A DNA stretch of 64,000 nt from Vampirovibrionales bacterium (GTDB taxonomy: Bacteria > Cyanobacteriota > Vampirovibrionia > Vampirovibrionales > Vampirovibrionaceae). Under the pieces are notes generated by a model, which was given only the letters and a program-made list of their open reading frames with translations, was not told the DNA's origin and did not search any database. The position numbers and the translations under genes are program-made. Below, piece by piece: positions 43,594 to 52,323 of this stretch; positions within the stretch are counted from its first letter, which is position 1, and each line of letters begins with the position of its first letter. The stretch lies in contig JADJRF010000005.1 in assembly GCA_016712355.1 (NCBI GenBank), positions 62,001 to 126,000 on the forward strand. Reading direction: 5' to 3'.

Positions 43594-45269
43594 GTAAGAA
43601 GCAGAAATTAGAATTAACATGGATTGGTAAAGACCAACGGCCAAAGCTAGAGCCACGAATTCTTCTGGAAGACAGAGAGAAAAGCTACCATGCTGAACAC
43701 CGGGTAACAGAAGATGATATTTTTGATAACCGTCTAATTTTCGGGGACAACCTGCTTGCTTTGAAAGCTTTGGAGCAAGAATTTACTGGCAAAGTGAAAT
43801 GCGTTTTTATCGATCCACCTTACAATACGGGCAGCGCCTTTTCGCATTACGATGACGGGATTGAGCACAGTCTTTGGCTCAGTCTGATGCGTAATCGACT
43901 GGAATTAATTCACAGCTTACTCTCTGAAGACGGGTCTTTATGGGTCACATTGGATGATAACGAAGCTCATTATTTTAGGGTAATGGTTGATGAGGTCTTT
44001 GGTCGTTCCAATTTCGTTGCAAACGTGGTGTGGCAAAAGAAATCATCTCCTCAGGCAAATGCTTTTGGAATATCTGATAGCCATGATCACATTATTGTGT
44101 ATGCAAAAAATAAGTTAGTGTGGAAGCCTAATCTTTTACCGCGAACAGAAGAAGCAGATGCAAGGTATAGCAACCCAGATAATGATCCGAGAGGTCTATG
44201 GAGTTCTGGAGATTTTACTATTAGTCTCACTGGCGGACAAAGGGGTGCACAATTTGCGAGAACAGGTTTTTCAGAAAACATTTATGAACTTACTACTCCA
44301 TCGGGGAGAAAGCTTATGCCAACACAGGGACGGTGTTGGGGTGCTTCACCACAAAGATACACAGAGCTTTTGGCTGAAAATCGGCTTTGGTTTGGGAGAG
44401 ATGGGAATAATGTTCCAAGAATTAAACGATTTCTCAACGAGGTACAAGCAGGAATTGTTCCCATGTCTATCTGGCTCAGAACAGAGGTTGGTGATAATCA
44501 AGAAGCCAAAAGAGAGGTTAAAGAGTTTAACCAAAATGATATTTTTGCGACACCTAAGCCCGAAAGGCTTTTGCAGAGAATAATACAACTTGCTACAAAT
44601 CCAAATGATCTGGTTCTTGATTCCTTTGCTGGTTCTGGAACAACAGGTGCCGTAGCTCATAAGATGGGGCGTCGCTGGATTATGGTTGAGTTGGGTGAGC
44701 ATTGCCATACTCATATTATCCCGCGTCTACAAAAGGTTGTTGACGGCACTGACCAGGGTGGCATTAGTCAGACTGTAGGATGGCAGGGTGGTGGTGGTTT
44801 CCGGTACTACCGACTTGCTCCATCCCTATTACAACAAGATGCATGGGGCAATTGGATTATCAATAAGGAATATAAACCAGAAATGCTGGCTGAAGCTGTT
44901 TGCAAGCTGGCTGGCTTTACTTATGCTCCAAGCGAAACGCATTACTGGATGCATGGTTATTCCAGCGAACAGGATTTTATCTATGTCACTACGGCAAACC
45001 TGACGCACGATCAGTTACGTGCCCTCTCAGAAGAGGTAGGGGATGAACGCTCATTGATGATTTACTGCAAGGCATTCAAGGCCAATACCGATTCTTTTGA
45101 CAACCTGACCATCAAAAAGATTCCCAAGTCAGTGTTGGATAAATGCGAGTGGGATAAGGATGACTACAGCCTGAATATAGCCAACCTTCAACCGGCTCCC
45201 AAGCCTGAATTGGAACTGGGACAAGAGCAACTTTCGTTATTGTCGGTTGCTGGAGGGCCTGCTAAGTGA
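43590..45269 (+). CDS. Type III-like DNA methyltransferase (Mod)
   Basis: 559 residues, ATGA overlap with the preceding gene. Beta-class N6-adenine methyltransferase order: the catalytic DPPYNTG at about 75-81 precedes the SAM motif DSFAGSGTTGAVAHKMGRRWIMVE. A target-recognition region lies between them. It protects host DNA and specifies the recognition sequence for the downstream Res. The C-terminal about 120 residues are extra and probably contact Res. Confidence 0.93.
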   Translation: MSKKQKLELTWIGKDQRPKLEPRILLEDREKSYHAEHRVTEDDIFDNRLIFGDNLLALKALEQEFTGKVKCVFIDPPYNTGSAFSHYDDGIEHSLWLSLMRNRLELIHSLLSEDGSLWVTLDDNEAHYFRVMVDEVFGRSNFVANVVWQKKSSPQANAFGISDSHDHIIVYAKNKLVWKPNLLPRTEEADARYSNPDNDPRGLWSSGDFTISLTGGQRGAQFARTGFSENIYELTTPSGRKLMPTQGRCWGASPQRYTELLAENRLWFGRDGNNVPRIKRFLNEVQAGIVPMSIWLRTEVGDNQEAKREVKEFNQNDIFATPKPERLLQRIIQLATNPNDLVLDSFAGSGTTGAVAHKMGRRWIMVELGEHCHTHIIPRLQKVVDGTDQGGISQTVGWQGGGGFRYYRLAPSLLQQDAWGNWIINKEYKPEMLAEAVCKLAGFTYAPSETHYWMHGYSSEQDFIYVTTANLTHDQLRALSEEVGDERSLMIYCKAFKANTDSFDNLTIKKIPKSVLDKCEWDKDDYSLNIANLQPAPKPELELGQEQLSLLSVAGGPAK

Positions 45270-48034
45270 ACCGAGAAGTCAATACGATCAGCGCCCGTCT
45301 AAGCTTACGCTCACCGCAACGACAATCACTGGAAATTTTGGCTGATGTCTTGGAACAAGTGAATCTGAGCGAGACCGAAACGGCGCAAGCTCTGGAGATT
45401 ATCCAGACTGCTTATCCCTCTGTAACCGACTTCGAGCGAGACTTTCCGTCCCTATGCTTTGCTTTGGCAACCGGTGTGGGTAAAACCCGGCTCATGGGAG
45501 CTTTCATCAGCTATCTGTATCTCACTAATCGTAGTCGCCACTTTTTCGTGTTGGCTCCGAACAAGACTATCTATGAGAAGTTGATTGGTGATTTCTCTCC
45601 AGAAAGCCCAAAGTACGTCTTCCGAGGCATCACGGAGTTTGCTATCACTCGGCCCATTATTATCACGGGTGACAACTACGATTCTGGTTTGGCCACACGG
45701 ATTGATCCGGCAGCGCAACAGAGGACACAACAGGTTCTATCCTTGGGAGACCAGTGTTTCATCAACATTTTCAACGTCGATAAAATCAACAAGGCAGAAA
45801 ACAAGCCGGGTGCCGCCAAAAGTAACACGCCTCGTATCAAGCGCCTGCAAGAGTATATCGGCGAAAGTTATTTTGATTACTTGGCCGGTCTACCGGATCT
45901 AGTGCTGTTGATGGACGAAGCTCACCGCTATCGTGGCTCTGCCGGAGCTAAGGCAATCAGTGAGCTAAAGGCTATTCTTGGCCTGGAACTGACTGCCACG
46001 CCCAAGACCACCGGCGCAAAGCCAGAACCATTCAAAAACGTGATATACAGCTATACATTGTCAGAAGCTCTTAATGATAGAGACCCTTGTGTGAAGGAAC
46101 CCGCCGTTGCCACACGGGAGAATTTCAAACCTGCCGATTACAACCAGGAAGAATTGGAGCAAATCAAGCTAGAAGATGGTATCCACCACCACGAGCACGT
46201 TAAAATCGAATTGGACATTTATGCTCGTCAGAATGATAAACCACTGGTTCATCCTTTCATGCTGGTTGTGGCACAAGATACGACTCATGCCAGCGCACTG
46301 AAAGCCATGATCGAATCCAATGCCTTCTTCGAGGGGCGATATAAGGGCAAGGTCATTGAAGTCCATTCCAACCTACGGGGTGAAGAATCGGACGAAAATA
46401 TGGAGCGTTTAGTAAAAGTTGAGCACGATCCCAATACGGAGATCGTTATCCACGTCAACAAGCTGAAAGAAGGTTGGGACGTAACGAATCTCTATACTAT
46501 CGTTCCATTACGGACATCGGCGTCGGAAATTCTGACGGAGCAAACAATTGGTCGCGGTCTACGTTTGCCTTACGGGAAGCGTACCGGCGTTGAAGCTGTA
46601 GATCGCCTGACCGTCATTGCTCATGAACGCTTCCAGGAAGTGATTGACCGAGCCAAAGATGCGGATTCCATCATCCGTAAGGCCATTATTATCGGTGAAA
46701 ATGGCGACGTTCCTTTGGGAAAACCAAAGTTGCTGGAAGTCCCCTCTTTGCTTGAAACAATGCTAACGGGCGATGAGGCCACTCCTGGGCAAGAGGCAAT
46801 TGAGGTTGATGGGAAGAAGTCTCCTTCAAAATCTATTTTCGATACACCCGAAAAGCGTAAGACGGCTTCTGTCACACTAGAAGTTATTCGGCGATATGAA
46901 AAGCTAAAGGGTATTGAAGAGTTGAAAAAGCCTGAGATTCAGGCGCAGATCGCCAAGGAGGTCGAGGAGGCTCTAGCTCCAGCACAGCAAACCATCGAAG
47001 GCGTTATTGAAAAACCGGACATTCTAAGTGTGGTAGAGGCCGTAACTCAGACCGTGGTGGAACAAACCATAGAGATTCCTGAAATCGTTCTTCTTCCTAC
47101 AGAGCAAGTCACCTTTGGTTTTCACGAGTTTGACTTGAAAAACCTGGATACAATCCGGCCTCAACCGGTGAGCGATAACATCGTGATGCACAATCTAGTA
47201 TCAGATACCCGCTCAACCCTTCGACGGGGTGGCCCGGCTGTACGGGAAGACCGCTTGGAAGACTATTTGGTTTCCCATCTGGTCGAGCATGATGAGATTG
47301 ACTATGATGACAACGCAGACTTGCTCTATAAGCTGACGGGGGAAATGGTTGGGCATATCCGGGCATATTTACCCAAGGCAGCAGACGTTGAAAATGTGGT
47401 GTTAAACCATCAACGTCAGTTGGCAGACTTTATCTATGCCCAGATGCTGGAAAATCTGTGGGAAAGCCCGACGGATTATGAGGTAAAAGTTAGCCGGGGA
47501 TTTACTCTGTTGAGACCGAATGCCTTCAACCTACAGGATGGGGAGGAGCCGAGGTCATTCCGGGAACCTGTCCGTAACAAATCTGATATTCGCCGGATGG
47601 TATTCACTGGGTTTCAGCGTTGTTGTTATCCTCTTCAGAAATTTGATTCCGACTCCGAGCGGCAGTTTGCTGTCATTCTCGATGACGATACGACAGTTAT
47701 GCGTTGGATGAAACCGGCTTCTGGTCAGTTCCGTATTGAGTGGAAAAACGGCCAGCCCTATTGGCCTGACTTTGTGGTGGAAACGGACACGGAAAAGCTA
47801 ATCTGTGAAGTAAAAGCCAGAAACGAGCTTAAGGATCAGGATGTTCAGTTAAAGGCTGAAGCAGCTATCAGATGGTGTGAGCACGCCAGCGAGGCTGGTC
47901 GAGAGGCTGGCAAGAAGCCTTGGCGTTACTTACTCCTGCCAGACGATGATCTTGCTTCTAATAGAACGCTTCAAGGGTTAGCATCGGCTTATTCACAGTT
48001 ATCGAGGAATGAAAATGTTGTCAAAGCAAATTGA
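45266..48034 (+). CDS. Type III-like restriction enzyme (Res)
   Basis: 922 residues from a GTG overlapping the mod stop. SF2 helicase: Walker A FALATGVGKTRLMGAF at about 65-80, DEAH in LLMDEAHRYRG, and LELTATP. Motifs V-VI are EGWDVTNLYTIVPLRTSASEILTEQTIGRGLRLPYG. The C-terminal nuclease is PD-(D/E)xK: WPDFVVETDTEKLICEVKAR. So motor and cutting domain are both intact. Last of five coupled genes. Confidence 0.93.
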   Translation: MNREVNTISARLSLRSPQRQSLEILADVLEQVNLSETETAQALEIIQTAYPSVTDFERDFPSLCFALATGVGKTRLMGAFISYLYLTNRSRHFFVLAPNKTIYEKLIGDFSPESPKYVFRGITEFAITRPIIITGDNYDSGLATRIDPAAQQRTQQVLSLGDQCFINIFNVDKINKAENKPGAAKSNTPRIKRLQEYIGESYFDYLAGLPDLVLLMDEAHRYRGSAGAKAISELKAILGLELTATPKTTGAKPEPFKNVIYSYTLSEALNDRDPCVKEPAVATRENFKPADYNQEELEQIKLEDGIHHHEHVKIELDIYARQNDKPLVHPFMLVVAQDTTHASALKAMIESNAFFEGRYKGKVIEVHSNLRGEESDENMERLVKVEHDPNTEIVIHVNKLKEGWDVTNLYTIVPLRTSASEILTEQTIGRGLRLPYGKRTGVEAVDRLTVIAHERFQEVIDRAKDADSIIRKAIIIGENGDVPLGKPKLLEVPSLLETMLTGDEATPGQEAIEVDGKKSPSKSIFDTPEKRKTASVTLEVIRRYEKLKGIEELKKPEIQAQIAKEVEEALAPAQQTIEGVIEKPDILSVVEAVTQTVVEQTIEIPEIVLLPTEQVTFGFHEFDLKNLDTIRPQPVSDNIVMHNLVSDTRSTLRRGGPAVREDRLEDYLVSHLVEHDEIDYDDNADLLYKLTGEMVGHIRAYLPKAADVENVVLNHQRQLADFIYAQMLENLWESPTDYEVKVSRGFTLLRPNAFNLQDGEEPRSFREPVRNKSDIRRMVFTGFQRCCYPLQKFDSDSERQFAVILDDDTTVMRWMKPASGQFRIEWKNGQPYWPDFVVETDTEKLICEVKARNELKDQDVQLKAEAAIRWCEHASEAGREAGKKPWRYLLLPDDDLASNRTLQGLASAYSQLSRNENVVKAN

Positions 48035-48124
48035 GCGTTTTTGGCTCAGTTTCATTCAGTGACTGAGAATAACAGCATGAAAGGATATATACTAGATGAT
48101 AAGTCTTAATGCGGAGGTACTACT

Positions 48125-49090
48125 ATGGCTACCGCAGATCAGTTAAAAGCACTGATTAAATCCCATTTTGAGCAGGATGCTGAACGGTTTGTCACCCTTG
48201 CGTTTCAGGTTGCTGCCCATGAAGCACGTCAAGGGCATTCGGCACTTGCACGGGATATTAAATCTATCATTGACAAGTCTAAGGAAAGCTCTCTCCGAGT
48301 TATTCCTTTCAAAAAAGATGTTACCGAATTAGTTACTCCTGAAAGTACTAATAACAGGTTAGCCGATTTAATTATTGAAAAGCCGGTTAAGCAAAAAATA
48401 GAAAGAATCTTAAAGGAATACAGAGAGCAGGAAAAACTAAAAAAACATGGCTTGGATCATAGAAGAAAAATTCTAATCGCGGGGCCTCCTGGTACTGGAA
48501 AAACGATGACTGCTTCGATTATTGCGTCTGAGCTTCATCTGCCATTTTATACAATCCAGATGGACAAGCTCGTTACAAAATTTATGGGTGAAACCAGTAG
48601 CAAACTCAGGCAGATATTTGACACAATTAAAGAGCATAAAGGTGTTTATTTGTTTGATGAGTTTGATGCTATTGGGGCAGAACGCACGAATGATAACGAA
48701 GTGGGTGAAATGAGAAGAGTCTTAAATTCCTTCTTGCAATTCATCGAACAGGATAAATCGGACAGTTTTGTTATTTCTGCTACCAATAACCCTGCTTCAT
48801 TAGATCAAGCTCTTTTCAGGCGATTTGATGATGTCCTTCATTACAAACTGCCCTCCCAAGAAGAAGCGGGACGTTTAATTGAAAATCAATTAGGCTCATT
48901 CAAAGGTAATTTCAACATTTCCGTATTGACTCAGGAAGTAAACGGACTTAGCCATTCTGAAATTACTCTGGCTTGTCAGGATGCCATCAAGGAAACCATT
49001 TTGAGCGACAAAACGAAAGTCACAAAGCCTCTTTTACTTGCTTGCTTAAGAGATCGGCTTTCTGCCTATGGGAAAAAATCGAAGGAATAG
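48125..49090 (+). CDS. ietA: IetA-like AAA+ ATPase
   Basis: 321 residues. Start ATG 48125 after GGAGG. AAA+ core: Walker A LIAGPPGTGKTMTASIIA, Walker B GVYLFDEFDAIGAER, sensor VISATNNPASLDQAL, arginine finger FRRFDDVLHY. The pairing with a subtilase 3 bp downstream is the ietAS arrangement, first known as a Ti-plasmid stability module and later shown to defend against phage. Presumably the ATPase recognises or unfolds a target for the protease, which is inference. It is separated from the restriction operon by 90 bp. Confidence 0.85.
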   Translation: MATADQLKALIKSHFEQDAERFVTLAFQVAAHEARQGHSALARDIKSIIDKSKESSLRVIPFKKDVTELVTPESTNNRLADLIIEKPVKQKIERILKEYREQEKLKKHGLDHRRKILIAGPPGTGKTMTASIIASELHLPFYTIQMDKLVTKFMGETSSKLRQIFDTIKEHKGVYLFDEFDAIGAERTNDNEVGEMRRVLNSFLQFIEQDKSDSFVISATNNPASLDQALFRRFDDVLHYKLPSQEEAGRLIENQLGSFKGNFNISVLTQEVNGLSHSEITLACQDAIKETILSDKTKVTKPLLLACLRDRLSAYGKKSKE

Positions 49091-49093
49091 GTA

Positions 49094-51589
49094 ATGGCCA
49101 CTACTCAATTTCCGCATCTCTTCGTTCACGGGGGGATAGAAAACTTCAATTACAGGGCACCTCAAGCCCGTGGAAGCTCTAACATTCCTAGCAGACCCAA
49201 CAGAGAAGAGCATGGGACACGTCTGCAAAGACAGCTTGAAGATGCCTGGACAAGAGCAAGAGAAAACAGCGAAACCAGAACAGCGGCATCATTGCCGACA
49301 AAAGATGGGGTGTATATAGAGTTCGTTGGTCAGTCTGGCTATGACCTTGTGACAAAAAGTTTAGAAGCAAGAAACTCTGGAATCAGGCTGTTAAACGTTA
49401 AAAAAGTCAAACCTCCAAATTCAGAAGAAATTTTCTCAGCAACGGTTTATATTCCTGCGGGTAAAGAATCACATTTTTTGAATAAAATTCAGGCATATTT
49501 GACCGGCCCACTTTCAGAGACAACAAACCAGCCAAAAAATGCAAACTTGGTTAATAGTATTGAAGATATCAGGTTGGCTCTGGTTGAGGCTTTTTGGCAG
49601 GATCTCCCCGATCTTATGCCACAAAGAGAGCCGGTATGGTGTGAGGTATGGTTGCGAACAAACGCCGAACCTTTGGACGAATTCCGGGAACTTTGCGGCC
49701 AACTTGGTATTGAATACCGTGATGGAGAGCTTCGTTTTCCAGAAAGAGCCGTTGTCCTTATAAAGGCCCACTATCAAAACCTTGTTGAGCTAATTGCAGC
49801 AAGCTCTAACATCGCTGAATTTCGTCTGGCAAAAGAAACCGCCCGCTTCTGGATGGAGCTTTCCAATACGGATCAAACGCGATGGACAACGGATTTGCTC
49901 TCACGCTTAAATGTAGAGGCCAATCCCTCTGTGTCCGTTTGTCTTATCGATACCGGCGTTAATAACGGCCATCCTCTTTTGGAACCGGTTATCAGCGATG
50001 AAGATTGCTACACCGTTAATGCGAGTTGGGGGACATCCGACTCTAGCCAAGACGGTCATGGAACCTTGATGGCTGGTTTGGCAATATACGGAAATCTTCA
50101 AAGTGCTTTGGAAAGCAGGGAAACGGTTTCTATCCGTCATAAAGTCGAATCTTCCAAATTATTACCAAGGCCCGGAAATGATAACGATAAACAGCTTTAT
50201 GGCCTTTTGACCCAACAGGCTATTAGCTTGCCGGAGATTAACACCCCTGATATTTCAAGAATTGCCTGTCTTGCCGTTACATCTGAGGATGATCGTGACA
50301 AAGGACGGCCTTCGTCATGGTCTGCTGCGATTGACGAGGTTTCATCTGGGGCAGAGGATGACTATCGCCGCTTATTTGTACTTTCTTCAGGCAACATACA
50401 ATCTGATGTTGATTGGAGAAATTATCCCAATAGCAACGAGACGAATGCAGTTCATGATCCAGGACAGTCCTGGAACGCCTTAACTGTTGGAGCTTATACG
50501 GAAAAAACGGTAATCAATTCTGCTGAAAGAAATCAATATACTTCCATTGCGCGACAAGGGGATTTGTCACCATTTAGCACAACGTCGTTATCGTGGGAAA
50601 CATCCAAGTGGCCCGTCAAGCCGGAAATCATTATGGAGGGTGGAAACTTAGCCCAAGACGCTACAGGCTTTTGTACGGTTATGGATGATTTGTCTCTTCT
50701 TTCAACTTCGCATCAGCATACAGAGAGGCAGTTTGATATTATTTACGCCACAAGTGCGGCAGCCGCTCAGGCATCATGGTTGGCTGCACAGATTCAAACG
50801 GAATATCCTGGTGCTTGGCCTGAGACTGTTCGAGCATTGTTAGTCCATTCAGCTAACTGGCCCCAGCCATTATTTGACCGGTATGTCATAAATAATACCA
50901 AGACTGAGTACGCTAACCTTATTAGAATTGCCGGGTACGGGGTTCCAGACATGCGAAAAGCACTGTCTTGCTCAACGAATTTTCTTACGTTGATTGCACA
51001 ACAAACAATCCAGCCGTTTGATCGGCATGAAACTGAATCCAGCCGTTATAGAACCAAAGATATGCACCTTTATGAGCTGCCTTGGCCGAAAGATGCTTTA
51101 AGAAGTATTCCTGGTGAAACGCCAGTACAACTTAGGATTACGCTGTCATACTTTATTGAGCCTGGGCCAGGGGAAATAGGCTGGAAGGATAAATATCGAT
51201 ATCCTTCTTTTGGTTTGCGATTTGACTTAAAAACGCCTGAAGAGAATAAAGATGAGTTTGTCCGCCGATTAAATGTGGCTGCAAGAGAAGAGGGGGAAAC
51301 GCCGGAAACCACCAGTGGAAGCCAACGTTGGCTGATCGGAAGTAGAGCCAGGGACAAAGGTTCTATTCATTCGGATATCTGGCGAGGAACTGCGGCTCAA
51401 ATTAGTGAATGCAACTTGGTTGGAATCTATCCCGTTATTGGGTGGTGGAGAGAACGAGCTTATCTTGAAAAATGGAATAAAACGGCACGGTATTCTTTGA
51501 TTATTTCACTCGAAACACCCCAGCAGGAAGTCGATATTTATACGCCGGTTGCGGTGAGTATAGGTATTCCTGTTCAAATTACAACATAG
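49094..51589 (+). CDS. ietS: IetS-like subtilisin-family (S8) serine protease
   Basis: 831 residues. Catalytic triad seen: Asp in VSVCLIDTGVNNGHPL, His in SSQDGHGTLMAGLA, Ser in YATSAAAAQASWLAAQI. No signal peptide, so it is intracellular. The N-terminal about 270 residues are unique, and the C-terminal about 200 residues contain a beta-rich domain. It is probably the effector of the pair, triggered by its ATPase. It converges with phage genes at 51605. Confidence 0.87.
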   Translation: MATTQFPHLFVHGGIENFNYRAPQARGSSNIPSRPNREEHGTRLQRQLEDAWTRARENSETRTAASLPTKDGVYIEFVGQSGYDLVTKSLEARNSGIRLLNVKKVKPPNSEEIFSATVYIPAGKESHFLNKIQAYLTGPLSETTNQPKNANLVNSIEDIRLALVEAFWQDLPDLMPQREPVWCEVWLRTNAEPLDEFRELCGQLGIEYRDGELRFPERAVVLIKAHYQNLVELIAASSNIAEFRLAKETARFWMELSNTDQTRWTTDLLSRLNVEANPSVSVCLIDTGVNNGHPLLEPVISDEDCYTVNASWGTSDSSQDGHGTLMAGLAIYGNLQSALESRETVSIRHKVESSKLLPRPGNDNDKQLYGLLTQQAISLPEINTPDISRIACLAVTSEDDRDKGRPSSWSAAIDEVSSGAEDDYRRLFVLSSGNIQSDVDWRNYPNSNETNAVHDPGQSWNALTVGAYTEKTVINSAERNQYTSIARQGDLSPFSTTSLSWETSKWPVKPEIIMEGGNLAQDATGFCTVMDDLSLLSTSHQHTERQFDIIYATSAAAAQASWLAAQIQTEYPGAWPETVRALLVHSANWPQPLFDRYVINNTKTEYANLIRIAGYGVPDMRKALSCSTNFLTLIAQQTIQPFDRHETESSRYRTKDMHLYELPWPKDALRSIPGETPVQLRITLSYFIEPGPGEIGWKDKYRYPSFGLRFDLKTPEENKDEFVRRLNVAAREEGETPETTSGSQRWLIGSRARDKGSIHSDIWRGTAAQISECNLVGIYPVIGWWRERAYLEKWNKTARYSLIISLETPQQEVDIYTPVAVSIGIPVQITT

Positions 51590-51604
51590 TTGCAGGAAGC
51601 TCTA

Positions 51605-51916
51605 TTAGTTTCCTTTGTATCGGTCATCAGTCCCAAGGGCATTGAGTTCATAGGTCAAGAGAAACAGGATGTCGCACCCAGCGTGAGCTAGGTGGCTCAG
51701 GCCGGATTCCGGGTCTTTATCTTCGCCTTGCATCCAAGCAAACAGATGGCGGAGGATAGCTCCTAACAGCCGAGACCAAGCCATGCCTTTGCGCCAGTTG
51801 TGGCGTCCGTATTTCTCTGCCCCGAAGGCTAGGACTTTGGCGATCTCAGTCAAGGCTTCAGGAGGCAACAATTCCAGGGGAACCTTGCCAGTGTCATACT
51901 TGAGTCCTTCGCTCAT
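51605..51916 (-). CDS. DUF5664-type phage protein (dATP/dGTP diphosphohydrolase-like)
   Basis: 103 residues: GLKYDTGKVPLELLPPEALTEIAKVLAFGAEKYGRHNWRKG, then LGAILRHLFAWMQGEDKDPESGLSHLAHAGCDILFLL. That is the helical MazG-like fold known from many phages, with metal-binding E and D residues. It likely trims dNTP pools during replication. It overlaps the HNH gene by 4 bp. Confidence 0.82.
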   Translation of the reverse strand: MSEGLKYDTGKVPLELLPPEALTEIAKVLAFGAEKYGRHNWRKGMAWSRLLGAILRHLFAWMQGEDKDPESGLSHLAHAGCDILFLLTYELNALGTDDRYKGN

Positions 51917-52323
51917 GGGTATTGCGTTCCACCCTCTTCAATGTCGAGAAATCGAAGGTCTTTATAGGCATGAACTTCCTTGTGGCAGTTGCTGCACAGG
52001 AGGTGGCAGCGTTTGGCCTCGGCCAATATCTTGTCCCAGGTCATATCCGTCAAAACAGCGGCATTGAGAGGTAATTGCTTGTCTTCGGCGCTTCGGTGAT
52101 GAAATACCATCACTTGGGGATGGAAGGCCCGTTGGCACCGTTCACAGATGCCACCTTTTTCAGCAATCAGCTTGGCGCGTAACAGGTGCCGTTTGAAATT
52201 CCGGTCTTCAGTGTGTTTGCGCCCAGGTTTTCCCGATCCGGTATTCCCCGGTGATGGGGCACCGGAGGTTGAAGTGTTCTCCGGCACGCTCGAAGCACCG
52301 GACGGCGATTTTTCCGATTTCAT
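51913..52323 (-). CDS. HNH endonuclease, overlaps DNA polymerase 3' end
   Basis: 136 residues from ATG 52323, which follows AAAGAGGAA inside the polymerase gene. The first about 40 codons are thus read in another frame of that gene. The zinc site is CERCQ and CSNCHKEVH, with HNH residues in MVFHHRSAEDKQLPL. It may be a homing-type or packaging nuclease. The overlap of 116 bp is unusually long, so a later start cannot be excluded. Confidence 0.75.
   Translation of the reverse strand: MKSEKSPSGASSVPENTSTSGAPSPGNTGSGKPGRKHTEDRNFKRHLLRAKLIAEKGGICERCQRAFHPQVMVFHHRSAEDKQLPLNAAVLTDMTWDKILAEAKRCHLLCSNCHKEVHAYKDLRFLDIEEGGTQYP

Noticed and set aside
39851..48034. DISARM system
   Set aside because: SNF2 helicase and methyltransferase are present, but drmA, drmB (DUF1998) and drmC (PLD) are not, and Mod/Res are type III-like.
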